8,923 nucleotides of DNA from Acidobacteriaceae bacterium (GTDB lineage Bacteria > Acidobacteriota > Terriglobia > Terriglobales > Acidobacteriaceae), in NCBI GenBank assembly GCA_025462805.1, contig JAOAPJ010000102.1:1-8923 (forward strand). The letters run 5' to 3'. Under the pieces are notes generated by a model that saw nothing but the letters and a program-made list of their open reading frames with translations, searched no databases and was not told the origin of the DNA. Made by a program: the position numbers and the translations under genes. Of the stretch, positions 1 through 6,711 are shown piece after piece. Within the stretch, counting starts at the first letter, position 1. Every line of letters starts with the position of its first letter.

Positions 1-2
1 AA

Positions 3-308
3 CGTGAGTCGCTGCCACAGTGGCAGAGAGATGCCGTCGATCAGGTAACACCCGTTATGCATGAGGTAGCGACTGAAGCGAATGCAGCAATCGAAACCTA
101 CAATGCTAACCAGGACAGATTGTTCGCGACCAATTATGGCGTCGACACAAAGGACATATTGGTCAATGCGCAGAAGGTCTCGCAGGATCTCCATGATGAC
201 CTCAAGCTGGCAGATACCAAAGCGGCAGAAGCCCGGGTGGCGGCTACTGTCGATAAGCAACGCACGCCCGCGGCGAATAATCAAGCATCCGTTGGATCGG
301 GGCTGTAA
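3..308 (+). CDS. C-terminal part of an unrecognised protein (5' end outside window)
   Basis: The frame is open from the left edge, so the gene begins before the window; the Met at 57 is internal rather than a proven start. About 101 residues are visible, ending at TAA 306-308. They are mostly polar and predicted helical, with a segment LPQWQRDAVDQVTPVMHEV followed by many Ala, Asp, Lys and Gln residues and a loose Gly/Ser end. No catalytic motif, membrane segment or Cys pair is seen. From memory, the 'LPxWQRxAVxxVxPxM' segment resembles a group of small exported hypothetical proteins of Acidobacteriota; I could not test this. A strong hairpin lies four bases after the stop. The reading frame is credible; the function is unknown. 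Confidence 0.6.
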   Translation, partial: RESLPQWQRDAVDQVTPVMHEVATEANAAIETYNANQDRLFATNYGVDTKDILVNAQKVSQDLHDDLKLADTKAAEARVAATVDKQRTPAANNQASVGSGL

Positions 309-311
309 CTC

Positions 312-344
312 AGATGAGAGCCGAGTTCCATTCGGCTCTCGTCT
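312..344 (+). terminator. Hairpin after the first gene, probable terminator
   Basis: GAGAGCCGA (316-324) pairs perfectly with TCGGCTCTC (332-340) around a 7-base loop. The stem extends outward with one G-T wobble to about 13 pairs (312-344). It begins four bases after the stop at 308. The following bases (GCATGTTTC) are only slightly T-rich, so a classical U-tract is weak. It may also stop transcription from the right. Confidence 0.6.
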
Positions 345-366
345 CGCATGTTTCACACCAGGGGCA

Positions 367-531
367 TCAAGATTCGGAGACCACCGGCACCTCTACGCCG
401 CGGCCGATTGCGTCAGCCATGTCTCGCACCGGCACGCCCTCCACTGCGACCTCCTGATACAGCCCTCCCGCAGCTCCCTTTCGCCAACACCAGCCCGCGC
501 AATCGAGTCGGCGGACGGCTGGCCCGCGGTT
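367..531 (-). pseudogene. Remnant of an NAD(P)-dependent epimerase / SDR-family gene
   Basis: Read on the minus strand, about 54 residues before a TGA (369-367) look like the distal half of an atypical short-chain dehydrogenase (NAD-dependent epimerase-like). There is an NRGPAVRRLD segment, comparable with the family's 'NRWPAVHRLDAA', then KGAAGG, then a Tyr-containing stretch, EGVPVRDMADAIGRG and VPVVS. The Rossmann N-terminal half with its nucleotide-binding Gly motif and the catalytic Tyr/Lys region are absent. The usual C-terminal continuation after 'VPVVS' is cut off. The middle piece (CAGWCWRKG) is shorter than expected and reads better in another frame, as if small indels had occurred. 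The frame runs on upstream into aroA without any family resemblance. I infer a decayed fragment rather than a working gene. The family match is from memory. Confidence 0.5.
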
Positions 532-574
532 CAATGTCACGTGGCGGTTAAACTTGAAGACATACCAGTCGATC

Positions 575-578
575 GGAG
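575..578 (+). promoter_or_regulatory. Ribosome binding site that decides the aroA TTG start
   Basis: GGAG lies nine bases before the TTG at 588. The aroA frame has a stop at 555-557 and no ATG or GTG between that stop and 588. The next in-frame ATG is about 100 codons downstream, inside the conserved substrate-binding region. TTG 588 is therefore the best start. Confidence 0.6.
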
Positions 579-587
579 TCCCCTCGC

Positions 588-1886
588 TTGTCTCAAGCCA
601 CCGCCACTCGCGTGATTGCACCCGCACGCAACCTGCTCGGCAGCCTGCGCCTGCCCGGCGATAAGAGCATCTCGCACCGGTACGCCCTGCTGGGCGGCCT
701 CGCACACGGCGTCACCAAGCTCGAGAACTTCTCCACCGGCGCCGACCCGGCCAGCAGCCTCGCCTGTGTCGCCGCGCTCGGCGCCACCGTCACACGCGAC
801 GGCACCAGCGTCACCATCGAAGGTTGTGGCGGCCGCTTCGTGCCCACCGCAGAACCGCTCGACTGCGGCAACTCCGGTTCCACCATGCGCATGCTCGCCG
901 GCCTCCTCGCAGCACAGCAGGGACGCCACACCCTCGTCGGTGACAGCTCTCTCAGCCGCCGCCCCATGGAGCGCATCCGCAAGCCGCTCCAGGCTATGGG
1001 CGCACGCCTCACCCTCACCGAGGGCCACGCGCCGCTCGCTATCGAAGGCGGCCCGCTCAGGGCCATCGACTACACCACACCCGTCCCCAGCGCGCAGGTC
1101 AAGACCGCCGTGCTCTTCGCCGGGCTGCAGGCGGACGGCGTCACCACCGTGACCGAGGCCGTGCGCACGCGCGACCACGGTGAGATCGCGCTCGAGGCCT
1201 TCGGCGTCAAGCTCACGCGCAAGCTCGACTCCATCAGCATCGCCGGAGGTCAGTCGCTGCACGGCGTCAGCACCGTCATTCCCGGCGACATCTCCTCCGC
1301 CGCTTTCTTTCTCTGCGCCGCCGCGCTCTTCCCGGACTCCGGCCTGCTGCTCGACAACCTCGGCCTGAACCCCACACGCGCCACCCTGCTCGACGTCCTC
1401 GCCTCGCTCGGCGCCCGCACCTCGGTACTGAACCTGGAGCACCGCAGCGGCGAGCTTGCCGGCACCGTGCAACTGGTCGCACCTCCTGACGGCCTCAGCG
1501 GCGCCACCATCTCAGGAGCACTCGCCGCACAACTCATCGATGAGCTGCCCGTCCTCGCCGCCATCGCGCCCTACACGCGCCACGGCATCCGCATCCGCGA
1601 TGCCAAGGAACTGCGCGTGAAGGAGTCCGACCGCATCGCGCTGGTCGCGGAAAATCTCCGCCGCATGGGTGCCGAGGTCACCGAGGTCGAGGATGGCATG
1701 GACGTGCCCGGAGGCCAACACCTGCGCGGCACAGAGATCGACTCCGGCGGCGATCATCGCATCGCCATGGCGTTCTCCGTCGCTGCACTGCGCGCCCAGG
1801 GGGAGACCACCATCCACGGCGCCGAGTCCGCAGACATCTCCTTCCCCGAGTTCTTCACCCTACTCGAGCAGGTCACCGTCCGCTGA
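588..1886 (+). CDS. aroA: 3-phosphoshikimate 1-carboxyvinyltransferase (EPSP synthase)
   Basis: This enzyme transfers the enolpyruvyl group of phosphoenolpyruvate to shikimate 3-phosphate, the sixth step of the cytoplasmic shikimate pathway to chorismate and aromatic amino acids. The 432 residues fit the family's usual 425-450. Conserved blocks occur in order: PGDKSISHR (23-31, PEP and S3P binding), GNSGSTMR (94-101), GDSSLSRRPMER (118-129), SAQVK (168-172), RDHGE (195-199), PGDISSAAFF (232-241), NPTR (261-264), DELP (318-321, with the catalytic Asp) and ELRVKESDR (341-349), then DHRIAMAF near the end. GDKS, SAQVK, RDHGE and NPTR together are the motif set described for class II (CP4-like) enzymes. 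The residue matching the glyphosate-site Gly of E. coli AroA is still Gly (97). The gene starts at TTG with GGAG upstream and stands alone, convergent with the TolC-like gene. All key residues are intact. Confidence 0.96.
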   Translation: MSQATATRVIAPARNLLGSLRLPGDKSISHRYALLGGLAHGVTKLENFSTGADPASSLACVAALGATVTRDGTSVTIEGCGGRFVPTAEPLDCGNSGSTMRMLAGLLAAQQGRHTLVGDSSLSRRPMERIRKPLQAMGARLTLTEGHAPLAIEGGPLRAIDYTTPVPSAQVKTAVLFAGLQADGVTTVTEAVRTRDHGEIALEAFGVKLTRKLDSISIAGGQSLHGVSTVIPGDISSAAFFLCAAALFPDSGLLLDNLGLNPTRATLLDVLASLGARTSVLNLEHRSGELAGTVQLVAPPDGLSGATISGALAAQLIDELPVLAAIAPYTRHGIRIRDAKELRVKESDRIALVAENLRRMGAEVTEVEDGMDVPGGQHLRGTEIDSGGDHRIAMAFSVAALRAQGETTIHGAESADISFPEFFTLLEQVTVR

Positions 1887-1893
1887 AGGCGAC

Positions 1894-1920
1894 GGCCGGA
1901 AGTGGTATCGGCTTCCGGCC
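1894..1920. terminator. Hairpin shared by convergent aroA and the TolC-like gene
   Basis: GGCCGGAAG (1894-1902) pairs perfectly with CTTCCGGCC (1912-1920) around a 9-base loop. It starts eight bases after the aroA stop and ends seven bases before the stop of the opposing gene, so it can act in both directions. No T-run follows on either strand, so it may be only part of a terminator. Confidence 0.6.
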
Positions 1921-1927
1921 CCTGTCG

Positions 1928-4162
1928 CTACTGCGGCGGTTGCTGATTCTGCTGTGGCGGCATCTGCTGCGGTGGTGCCGGCATCTGCTGCGGTGGTGGC
2001 GGCATCTGCTGCGGTGGCGTCAGAGGTTGCGGCGGCGTCGCCGGCTGATCCTTCGACTTCTGCAACTGCTCCCGTTGCGAAGGCAGACTCGCGCCCGGCG
2101 CTTGTGGAGCAGGCTCCAGTCCCGGGATCGAGAGCTGCTGAGTCACCTTGCCCTCGACCGCCTCCTCGATGTTGATGTTGTACTTGGTCAGCGTGTTCGC
2201 CAGCAGTTGCTCCAGCGACGCCCGATCCCGCGCATAGGTCCCCAGCGTCGAGGTCACGGTATTCTCTGCGGCCGCCAGGCTGCGCTCCTGCTGCAGCACC
2301 AGCGCCGTGGTTGAAGCCCCATACTTGAACTTCTTCTTCTCCGCATCCAGCGCCTGCACGTTGTACTCGCGCGTAGCTGAAGCAGCCTGCACCGCCGCGC
2401 GATCGTTGGTCAGCGCGTACTGCGCATTGATCACCTCGATGCGTATCTGCGTATACAGCTGCTGCAGCTTCAGCTCATCCTGCCGGTACTCCAGCAGCGA
2501 CCGCGAATGCAGCGACTGGGCCGTCCGATTGCGCAGCGGGATATTAATGTTCACCCCTACGCCCCGATCCGGCGTGTTGCCGTTGAACAAGCCCGTGAAT
2601 ACATCCCCATAATTGCCCGGAACAATCTGGCAGCCCTGCGGCCCGTTCGCTGCAATGCTGCACGCAGGGTTTGCCGCGCCGCCCAAGGCCGTCGATCCAT
2701 AGAATCCATACACGTCCACCGTCGGCAGCAACCCGTTCTTCACGCCCTTCAACGTGATCTGGTCGTTCTTCAGGTTCAGCACCCCCTGCTCGATCTCCGG
2801 ACGGTTTTGATACGCCTGCTTCACCAGGTCCTCCACCGCCGCCGTCTCCTCCGGCATCTCCACCAGCGAAACGCGATCCGTCGGGATCACCGGCGCGGCC
2901 GACAGCGCCGGATCGTTCAGGTTGCGCGCAATCGCCTGCTTCATCACCAGTTGCTGATACTCCAGGTTCGACTCCGCCGTGATCAGCGTCTGCTTGTCCT
3001 GCGCCACCTGGTTATCCGCGTTCAGCACATCCAGCGGCGCCAGCGTGCCGATCTGCAACTGCTTCCGATCATCCGACGCCACCTGCGTCGACTGGTCCAG
3101 CGCGCGCTGTGCCGATTGCACATTCTCGTACGCACTCACCAGTGCCCAATAGATGTTCTCCACCTGGTTGACCGTAAACAGCAGTTGCTGCCGGAAGGCC
3201 GAGTTGGTAATGCGCCGGTTGTTCTTCGCCTGCACAATGAAGCGCAGGTTCACCCCCGGCCCAAAGCCGGCGAGCAGGTGTTGCGTCACCGTCGCCTTGT
3301 AAGTCGACTGCAGCTCCGGACTGTAACCGCTGCGGAAGCTATTCGTGGTGGCCCGCGTGTTCTGGAAGCCGGCCGTCAGCAGCGTTCCCGTGCGGTAGCC
3401 CTGCTGGTACTGGAAGTTGTAGACATTCGTATTCGCGATCAGCGTTGGCGCGCCGGTGATGAACGAGTTCGGCTCCGGCGTCGTCGCGCGCTCCAGTTGC
3501 ATCGTCCCGGTCAGCAGCGGGTCCGAGATGCTCGGCGCCGGCCCCTGTCCATTTGCCGTCAACACCAGGCCGCTCGAACCCGTTCCGGCCCCGGACGCGC
3601 CCGCCGACGTTCCACCCGGACCGCCTCCCGAAGCCGTCGTCGCGCTGTTGCCGCCCAGCGTCCCGGTCACCAGGCCCGCCGGGGAGCCCAGCAGCGAATT
3701 GCCCGCTTGCGCACGCACAATATCTGTATCGGAGATATCCAGGTTGTACCGCGCTATCGCAATATCGAAGTTGTTTTCCAGCGCCAGCATGATCGCGTCG
3801 CTCAGGCTCAGATAGATCTTCCCGCCGCGCACCAGATCCGCCAGTCGCGGCGAATTGAACACATTCGGCGGCTCAATACTGGACGAACGATAAGGCGCCA
3901 GTGGATTCGGAAAGGGCAGCGGCGTCTTGCGAAAATCACGCCCGCTCGGCCGCATGTAGAGCGGCAGCGTCGCGTTCGGCGGCGGCTCCGGCGGTAGGCC
4001 CCTCGTGGCTGAGCCGGGATCGATCTGCTGCTGCGCCTGTGCCATCGGTGCAAACGCCGAGAGCAGTGTCGCCGCAATGGCTGCCCACCCCGCATATCGC
4101 CGTCCGCTCCACCCATCGCTCCTGCGCGTCTGCTGCGTGTCCTGCTTTATCGAAGATGCCAT
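1928..4162 (-). CDS. TolC-family outer-membrane efflux protein
   Basis: This is a predicted outer-membrane channel of the TolC/OEP family, the exit duct of tripartite efflux or type I secretion. I choose ATG 4162 (744 aa): it gives a signal peptide with an RR..RR charged region, a hydrophobic stretch (about 24-38) and an AQA cleavage site after residue 43. The open frame runs up to GTG 4240, which would add 26 residues and bury this signal. A GGGGG precedes the ATG at an unusually short 3 bases. The mature protein has a Pro-rich lead, SLSDAIMLALENN (about 120-131), a Gly/Ser-rich insert (about 170-198), and two long helical OEP repeats (about 320-420 and 445-660) with the typical GVGVNINIPLRNR strand (about 534-546). 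It ends in a Pro/Gln tail (about 708-744). It is long for the family (usually 430-500) because of the lead, insert and tail. No HlyD-type adaptor or RND/ABC pump gene lies beside it, so its substrate is unknown. Confidence 0.88.
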   Translation of the reverse strand: MASSIKQDTQQTRRSDGWSGRRYAGWAAIAATLLSAFAPMAQAQQQIDPGSATRGLPPEPPPNATLPLYMRPSGRDFRKTPLPFPNPLAPYRSSSIEPPNVFNSPRLADLVRGGKIYLSLSDAIMLALENNFDIAIARYNLDISDTDIVRAQAGNSLLGSPAGLVTGTLGGNSATTASGGGPGGTSAGASGAGTGSSGLVLTANGQGPAPSISDPLLTGTMQLERATTPEPNSFITGAPTLIANTNVYNFQYQQGYRTGTLLTAGFQNTRATTNSFRSGYSPELQSTYKATVTQHLLAGFGPGVNLRFIVQAKNNRRITNSAFRQQLLFTVNQVENIYWALVSAYENVQSAQRALDQSTQVASDDRKQLQIGTLAPLDVLNADNQVAQDKQTLITAESNLEYQQLVMKQAIARNLNDPALSAAPVIPTDRVSLVEMPEETAAVEDLVKQAYQNRPEIEQGVLNLKNDQITLKGVKNGLLPTVDVYGFYGSTALGGAANPACSIAANGPQGCQIVPGNYGDVFTGLFNGNTPDRGVGVNINIPLRNRTAQSLHSRSLLEYRQDELKLQQLYTQIRIEVINAQYALTNDRAAVQAASATREYNVQALDAEKKKFKYGASTTALVLQQERSLAAAENTVTSTLGTYARDRASLEQLLANTLTKYNINIEEAVEGKVTQQLSIPGLEPAPQAPGASLPSQREQLQKSKDQPATPPQPLTPPQQMPPPPQQMPAPPQQMPPQQNQQPPQ
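1956..2018 (-). repeat. Three 21-bp tandem repeats coding the Pro/Gln tail
   Basis: Units 1956-1976, 1977-1997 and 1998-2018 share the core GGCATCTGCTGCGGTGG and differ at only a few bases near the unit ends. On the minus strand they code seven-residue repeats of the PPQQMP(P/A) type in the C-terminal tail of the TolC-like protein. Length 21 keeps the frame, so unit gain or loss by slippage would only change tail length. Shorter, more decayed Pro/Gln codons continue on both sides. Confidence 0.85.
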
Positions 4163-4447
4163 TTGCCCCCGCTGGTCGAACTTCCTGTGTGACAGCACAG
4201 CCTTACAAGACAGACTCACAACACAGACGGCGCAGACCACTCCCGGGACTCCGGCTCTCGCCGAAATCCACGCACAAGGGACGCACCCTCTGTCGCGGAT
4301 AGCCGTGGCGCCTGGCTGTACTTACGTTCGAATGCTGCTGCGTGTTCCCTGGAAAACATCACGCGCGCCCGAACTCTGTTCTCTCTTAAGCAGCACCGGA
4401 AGTATATCGCAGCACCCGTCGGCGTCTGCGCTATCCTCAGCCTGCCT
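4163..4447. promoter_or_regulatory. Divergent intergenic region between the TolC-like gene and truA
   Basis: The 285 bases between two outward-pointing starts must hold both promoters. I see no convincing -35/-10 pair for the TolC-like gene. A small inverted repeat, CTGTG-TGACAG-CACAG (4185-4200), lies just upstream of that gene's start and could be an operator half-site or a chance hairpin. For truA, TATCCT at 4432-4437 is the only -10-like box close to the start. No credible small ORF or RNA gene is seen here. Confidence 0.4.
4432..4437 (+). promoter_or_regulatory. Possible -10 box of truA (very short leader)
   Basis: TATCCT lies ten bases before the truA ATG, and no Shine-Dalgarno sequence can be seen between them (CAGCCTGCCT). 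If it is used, the mRNA would start only a few bases before the ATG and be nearly leaderless. I find no clear -35 box at the matching distance, so this rests on position and the hexamer alone. Confidence 0.25.
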
Positions 4448-5287
4448 ATGGAGTTGCACAACACCAGCGAAGCCGCGGACAGTGAAGACCCCAGCAGCAC
4501 CATCCCGCGTCAGACGTGGAAGCTGGTGCTCGCCTATGACGGCACCGCCTTCCACGGATGGCAGGTGCAGCCCGGCCTCTCCACCGTTCAAGGCGAGCTC
4601 GCTGCCGCCCTCGCGCGCGTCACCGGCGAAACCACATTGCCGCAAGGCTCCGGCCGCACCGACGCGGGCGTGCACGCCCTCGCGCAGGTCGCATCCGTTG
4701 CGCTCGCCTCTCCCATCCCTCCGCAGAACCTGCAGCGCGCGCTCAACCGCGCGCTTCCCCCGGCCATCCGCGTGCTCTCTGCGCAGCACGCACCGCCCGG
4801 CTTCCACGCTCGTCACTCCGCCATCAGCAAGCAGTACGAGTACCGCATCTACCGCGCAGAGATCTGCCCGCCGCCCCTCGCACGCTACGTCTACGCGCTC
4901 AACTGGCCGCTCAATTTCGAAGCCATGCAGGGCGCCGCGCCGCTCGTCCTCGGCACCCACGACTTCTCCTCCTTCGCCGCCGCGGACCCCGACCGCACTG
5001 CGCGCATGCAGACCAGCACCGCTGTGGATAACGTTCGCACCCTCTTCCAATCCACATGGCAGCAGCAGGGCGATCTCCTCATCTACACCGTCCTCGGCAC
5101 CGGCTTCCTCCACCACATGGTGCGCAACCTGGTAGGAACTTTTCTTGAGATCGGCCGTGCCCAGCGCCGCGCCTCCGATCTCCCCGCGCTGCTCTCCGCC
5201 CGCGAACGAACCGCCGCCGGAGCCACCGCCCCGGCCCGCGGCCTCTACCTGCACTCCGTCCACTACCCGGATGCTACCCTTGGCTGA
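4448..5287 (+). CDS. truA: tRNA pseudouridine(38-40) synthase
   Basis: TruA converts uridines 38, 39 and 40 in the tRNA anticodon arm to pseudouridine in the cytoplasm. The 279-residue protein shows the family signature: AYDGTAFHGWQVQP (29-42), then GSGRTDAGVHA (67-77) with catalytic Asp72, then FHARHSAISKQYEYRIY with the conserved aromatic residues, GTHDFSSFAA, and FLHHMVRNLVGTFLEIG near the C-terminus. The first 22 residues are a polar Glu/Ser-rich extension not usual in the family. ATG 4448 is the only ATG upstream of the conserved core, and it lacks a visible ribosome binding site. It is followed after 8 bp by an M20 peptidase gene and is probably its promoter-proximal partner. Confidence 0.96.
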   Translation: MELHNTSEAADSEDPSSTIPRQTWKLVLAYDGTAFHGWQVQPGLSTVQGELAAALARVTGETTLPQGSGRTDAGVHALAQVASVALASPIPPQNLQRALNRALPPAIRVLSAQHAPPGFHARHSAISKQYEYRIYRAEICPPPLARYVYALNWPLNFEAMQGAAPLVLGTHDFSSFAAADPDRTARMQTSTAVDNVRTLFQSTWQQQGDLLIYTVLGTGFLHHMVRNLVGTFLEIGRAQRRASDLPALLSARERTAAGATAPARGLYLHSVHYPDATLG

Positions 5288-5290
5288 AGG
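5286..5290 (+). promoter_or_regulatory. Ribosome binding site of the M20 gene, overlapping the truA stop
   Basis: GAAGG begins inside the truA TGA (5285-5287) and ends five bases before the ATG at 5296. This arrangement lets ribosomes finishing truA restart on the next gene, so translational coupling is likely. Confidence 0.55.
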
Positions 5291-5295
5291 TACGC

Positions 5296-6597
5296 ATGCA
5301 GTCGTTCCTCTCCCTGAACCCGCTTGGCCGGGTGCCGCAGCTAGCCGCGCAGCGACGTGTTCATCAGGCCTTCCGCTGGCTCCATCTCAGCGATGGCCTG
5401 CTCATGGACTGGCAGCGCACCCTGGTCGGCATCCCGGCGCCGCCCTTCGGCGAAACTGAGCGCGCCGCTTGGCTGCTGGCGCAGTTCGCCGCCATTGGCC
5501 TTGCCGATACCGCGATCGATCCGGAAGGCAACGTGATCGGACTGCTGCCCAAGCCTGCCGCGCAGGATGAGGAGGCATCTCCCGCCCAGTCCCAGTGCGC
5601 TGTCGTCCTCTCTGCCCACATCGACACCGTCTTCCCCGCCGGCACCGAGCTAGACCCCCAGCTCAGCGGTACTCGCCTGGTCGCTCCCGGCGCCTGCGAT
5701 AACGCCGCCGGGGTCACCGGCCTGCTCGCCATTGCCGCCGCACTCGTCGATGCCTCCGTCGCTCTGCCCTGCCCCGTGCTCTTCGTCGCCAACGTCGGCG
5801 AAGAGGGCGAAGGCGATCTGCGCGGTATGCGCTACCTCTATCACCACTCGCCCTGGCGCGACCGCATCGCCGCACACATCGTGCTCGATGGTGCAGGTCA
5901 CGAAGTCGCCGTCACCGAAGCGCTCGGCAGCCGGCGCTTTCTCGCCACCATCACCGGCCCTGGCGGCCACTCCTGGACCGATGCTGGCGCACCCAACCCC
6001 ATCGCCATCCTCAGCCACGCCATCGCCACCCTCACCGCGCCCTCCGCCACCAACCACCAGCGCCAGCCGCGCACCACCCTCAACATCGGCACCATCGAAG
6101 GCGGCAGCTCCGTCAACGCCATTCCCGAGACGGCCAGCGCCCGCTTCGATCTCCGCTCCACCTCCGCCGAAGAGCTGGTCTGCCTCGAAGTCGAGCTGCA
6201 CCGCGCCATCGAGGATGCCGTGCTCGCCGCCAACGCCGCCGCGGCCGAGCTGCGCGGCACCATGAGCGGCAGAACGCGCTCGCGTGCTCAGGCCTCCTTC
6301 ACCATCGAACGCATCGGCAATCGCCCCGCCGGCCAGCTCGGGGCAACCCCGCGCGGCGCCACCCTCTACGAAGATCTCCTCGCCGTCGACCGCCACCTCG
6401 GCATCCGCACCGAGCCGCGCATCGCCTCCACTGACGCGAACATTCCACTCTCGCTCGGCATCCCCGCCGTCAGCATCGGCGCCGGCGGTGACGGCGGCGG
6501 CATTCACACCCGGCAGGAGTGGTACGACGCCGCCCACCGCGAGCTCGCCCTCAAACGCATCCTGCTGCTCCTCATCCTCACTGCTGAGCGCGTCTAA
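5296..6597 (+). CDS. M20-family zinc metallopeptidase / deacylase
   Basis: This is a 433-residue member of the M20 family (peptidase T, acetylornithine deacetylase, carboxypeptidase G2 relatives), which uses two zinc ions to cleave peptide or N-acyl amide bonds. The metal and catalytic residues are in order: His108 and Asp110 in SAHIDTVFP, bridging Asp135 in GACDNAAGV, catalytic Glu169 and ligand Glu170 in GEEGEGDLRG, Asp198 in VLDGAGHE, and His404 in GGIHTRQEWYD. The inserted dimerisation domain begins around GPGGHSWTD (221-229). I see no signal peptide, so it is probably cytoplasmic. The 'anvGEEGeGDLRG' form is usual for a broad group annotated as peptidase T-like or deacylase, so the true substrate cannot be read from the sequence. 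Its start 8 bp after truA with an overlapping ribosome site indicates one operon. The protein looks intact. Confidence 0.9.
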   Translation: MQSFLSLNPLGRVPQLAAQRRVHQAFRWLHLSDGLLMDWQRTLVGIPAPPFGETERAAWLLAQFAAIGLADTAIDPEGNVIGLLPKPAAQDEEASPAQSQCAVVLSAHIDTVFPAGTELDPQLSGTRLVAPGACDNAAGVTGLLAIAAALVDASVALPCPVLFVANVGEEGEGDLRGMRYLYHHSPWRDRIAAHIVLDGAGHEVAVTEALGSRRFLATITGPGGHSWTDAGAPNPIAILSHAIATLTAPSATNHQRQPRTTLNIGTIEGGSSVNAIPETASARFDLRSTSAEELVCLEVELHRAIEDAVLAANAAAAELRGTMSGRTRSRAQASFTIERIGNRPAGQLGATPRGATLYEDLLAVDRHLGIRTEPRIASTDANIPLSLGIPAVSIGAGGDGGGIHTRQEWYDAAHRELALKRILLLLILTAERV

Positions 6598-6701
6598 TCC
6601 GGCTCCAGACGGCCGCTCAAAACGCCGCCATCGTCAGTTTCGACAAGCAGACTCAGGCGATTTGCGTGATGGTAAAACTAGTCCGGTCATTTCCGGCCGG
6701 C

Positions 6702-6706
6702 AGGGG
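6702..6706 (+). promoter_or_regulatory. Ribosome binding site supporting the TTG start of the glycosyltransferase
   Basis: AGGGG ends five bases before TTG 6712. The codons from 6712 read MRLGFISMPLAGHLNP, the expected N-terminus of a GT1 enzyme with its first beta strand at once. Starting at the next ATG (6733) would remove that strand, so TTG is preferred. Confidence 0.6.
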
Positions 6707-6711
6707 TCTTC

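Noticed and set aside
12..26. Near-perfect palindrome CTGCCAC-A-GTGGCAG at the left edge
   Set aside because: It lies inside the coding frame of the first gene and is explained by its codons; with a one-base centre it is not a useful hairpin.
367..705. Whole 112-codon minus-strand frame as an intact gene
   Set aside because: Only the last 54 or so codons resemble an SDR protein. The first part overlaps the aroA start antisense and has no family resemblance, so I call only a remnant.
537..1472. Long minus-strand open frame (311 codons) opposite aroA
   Set aside because: It lies wholly antisense to a clear aroA with all motifs. Its product is a Gly/Ala/Glu-rich string typical of mirror frames in C-biased genes.
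2507..3997. Plus-strand frame of 496 codons opposite the TolC-like gene
   Set aside because: The product is an Arg/Gln/His/Leu-rich string with no domain, and the opposite strand codes a well-formed TolC-family protein.
4163..4240. GTG 4240 as start of the TolC-like protein
   Set aside because: It would add 26 residues with three Cys ahead of a good signal peptide; ATG 4162 gives a normal exported precursor.
4322..5263. Minus-strand frame of 313 codons opposite truA
   Set aside because: It is antisense to an intact truA; the Gly/Ala/Val/Glu-rich composition is an artefact of GC-rich codon bias.
5650..6537. Minus-strand frame of 295 codons opposite the M20 gene
   Set aside because: It is antisense to a peptidase with all metal ligands in place, and the product is low-complexity Gly/Ala/Asp.
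6681..6700. CCGG-TCATTT-CCGG and CCGGCCGG before the glycosyltransferase as an operator or terminator
   Set aside because: The stems are only four pairs and such words are common by chance in GC-rich DNA; no T-run follows.
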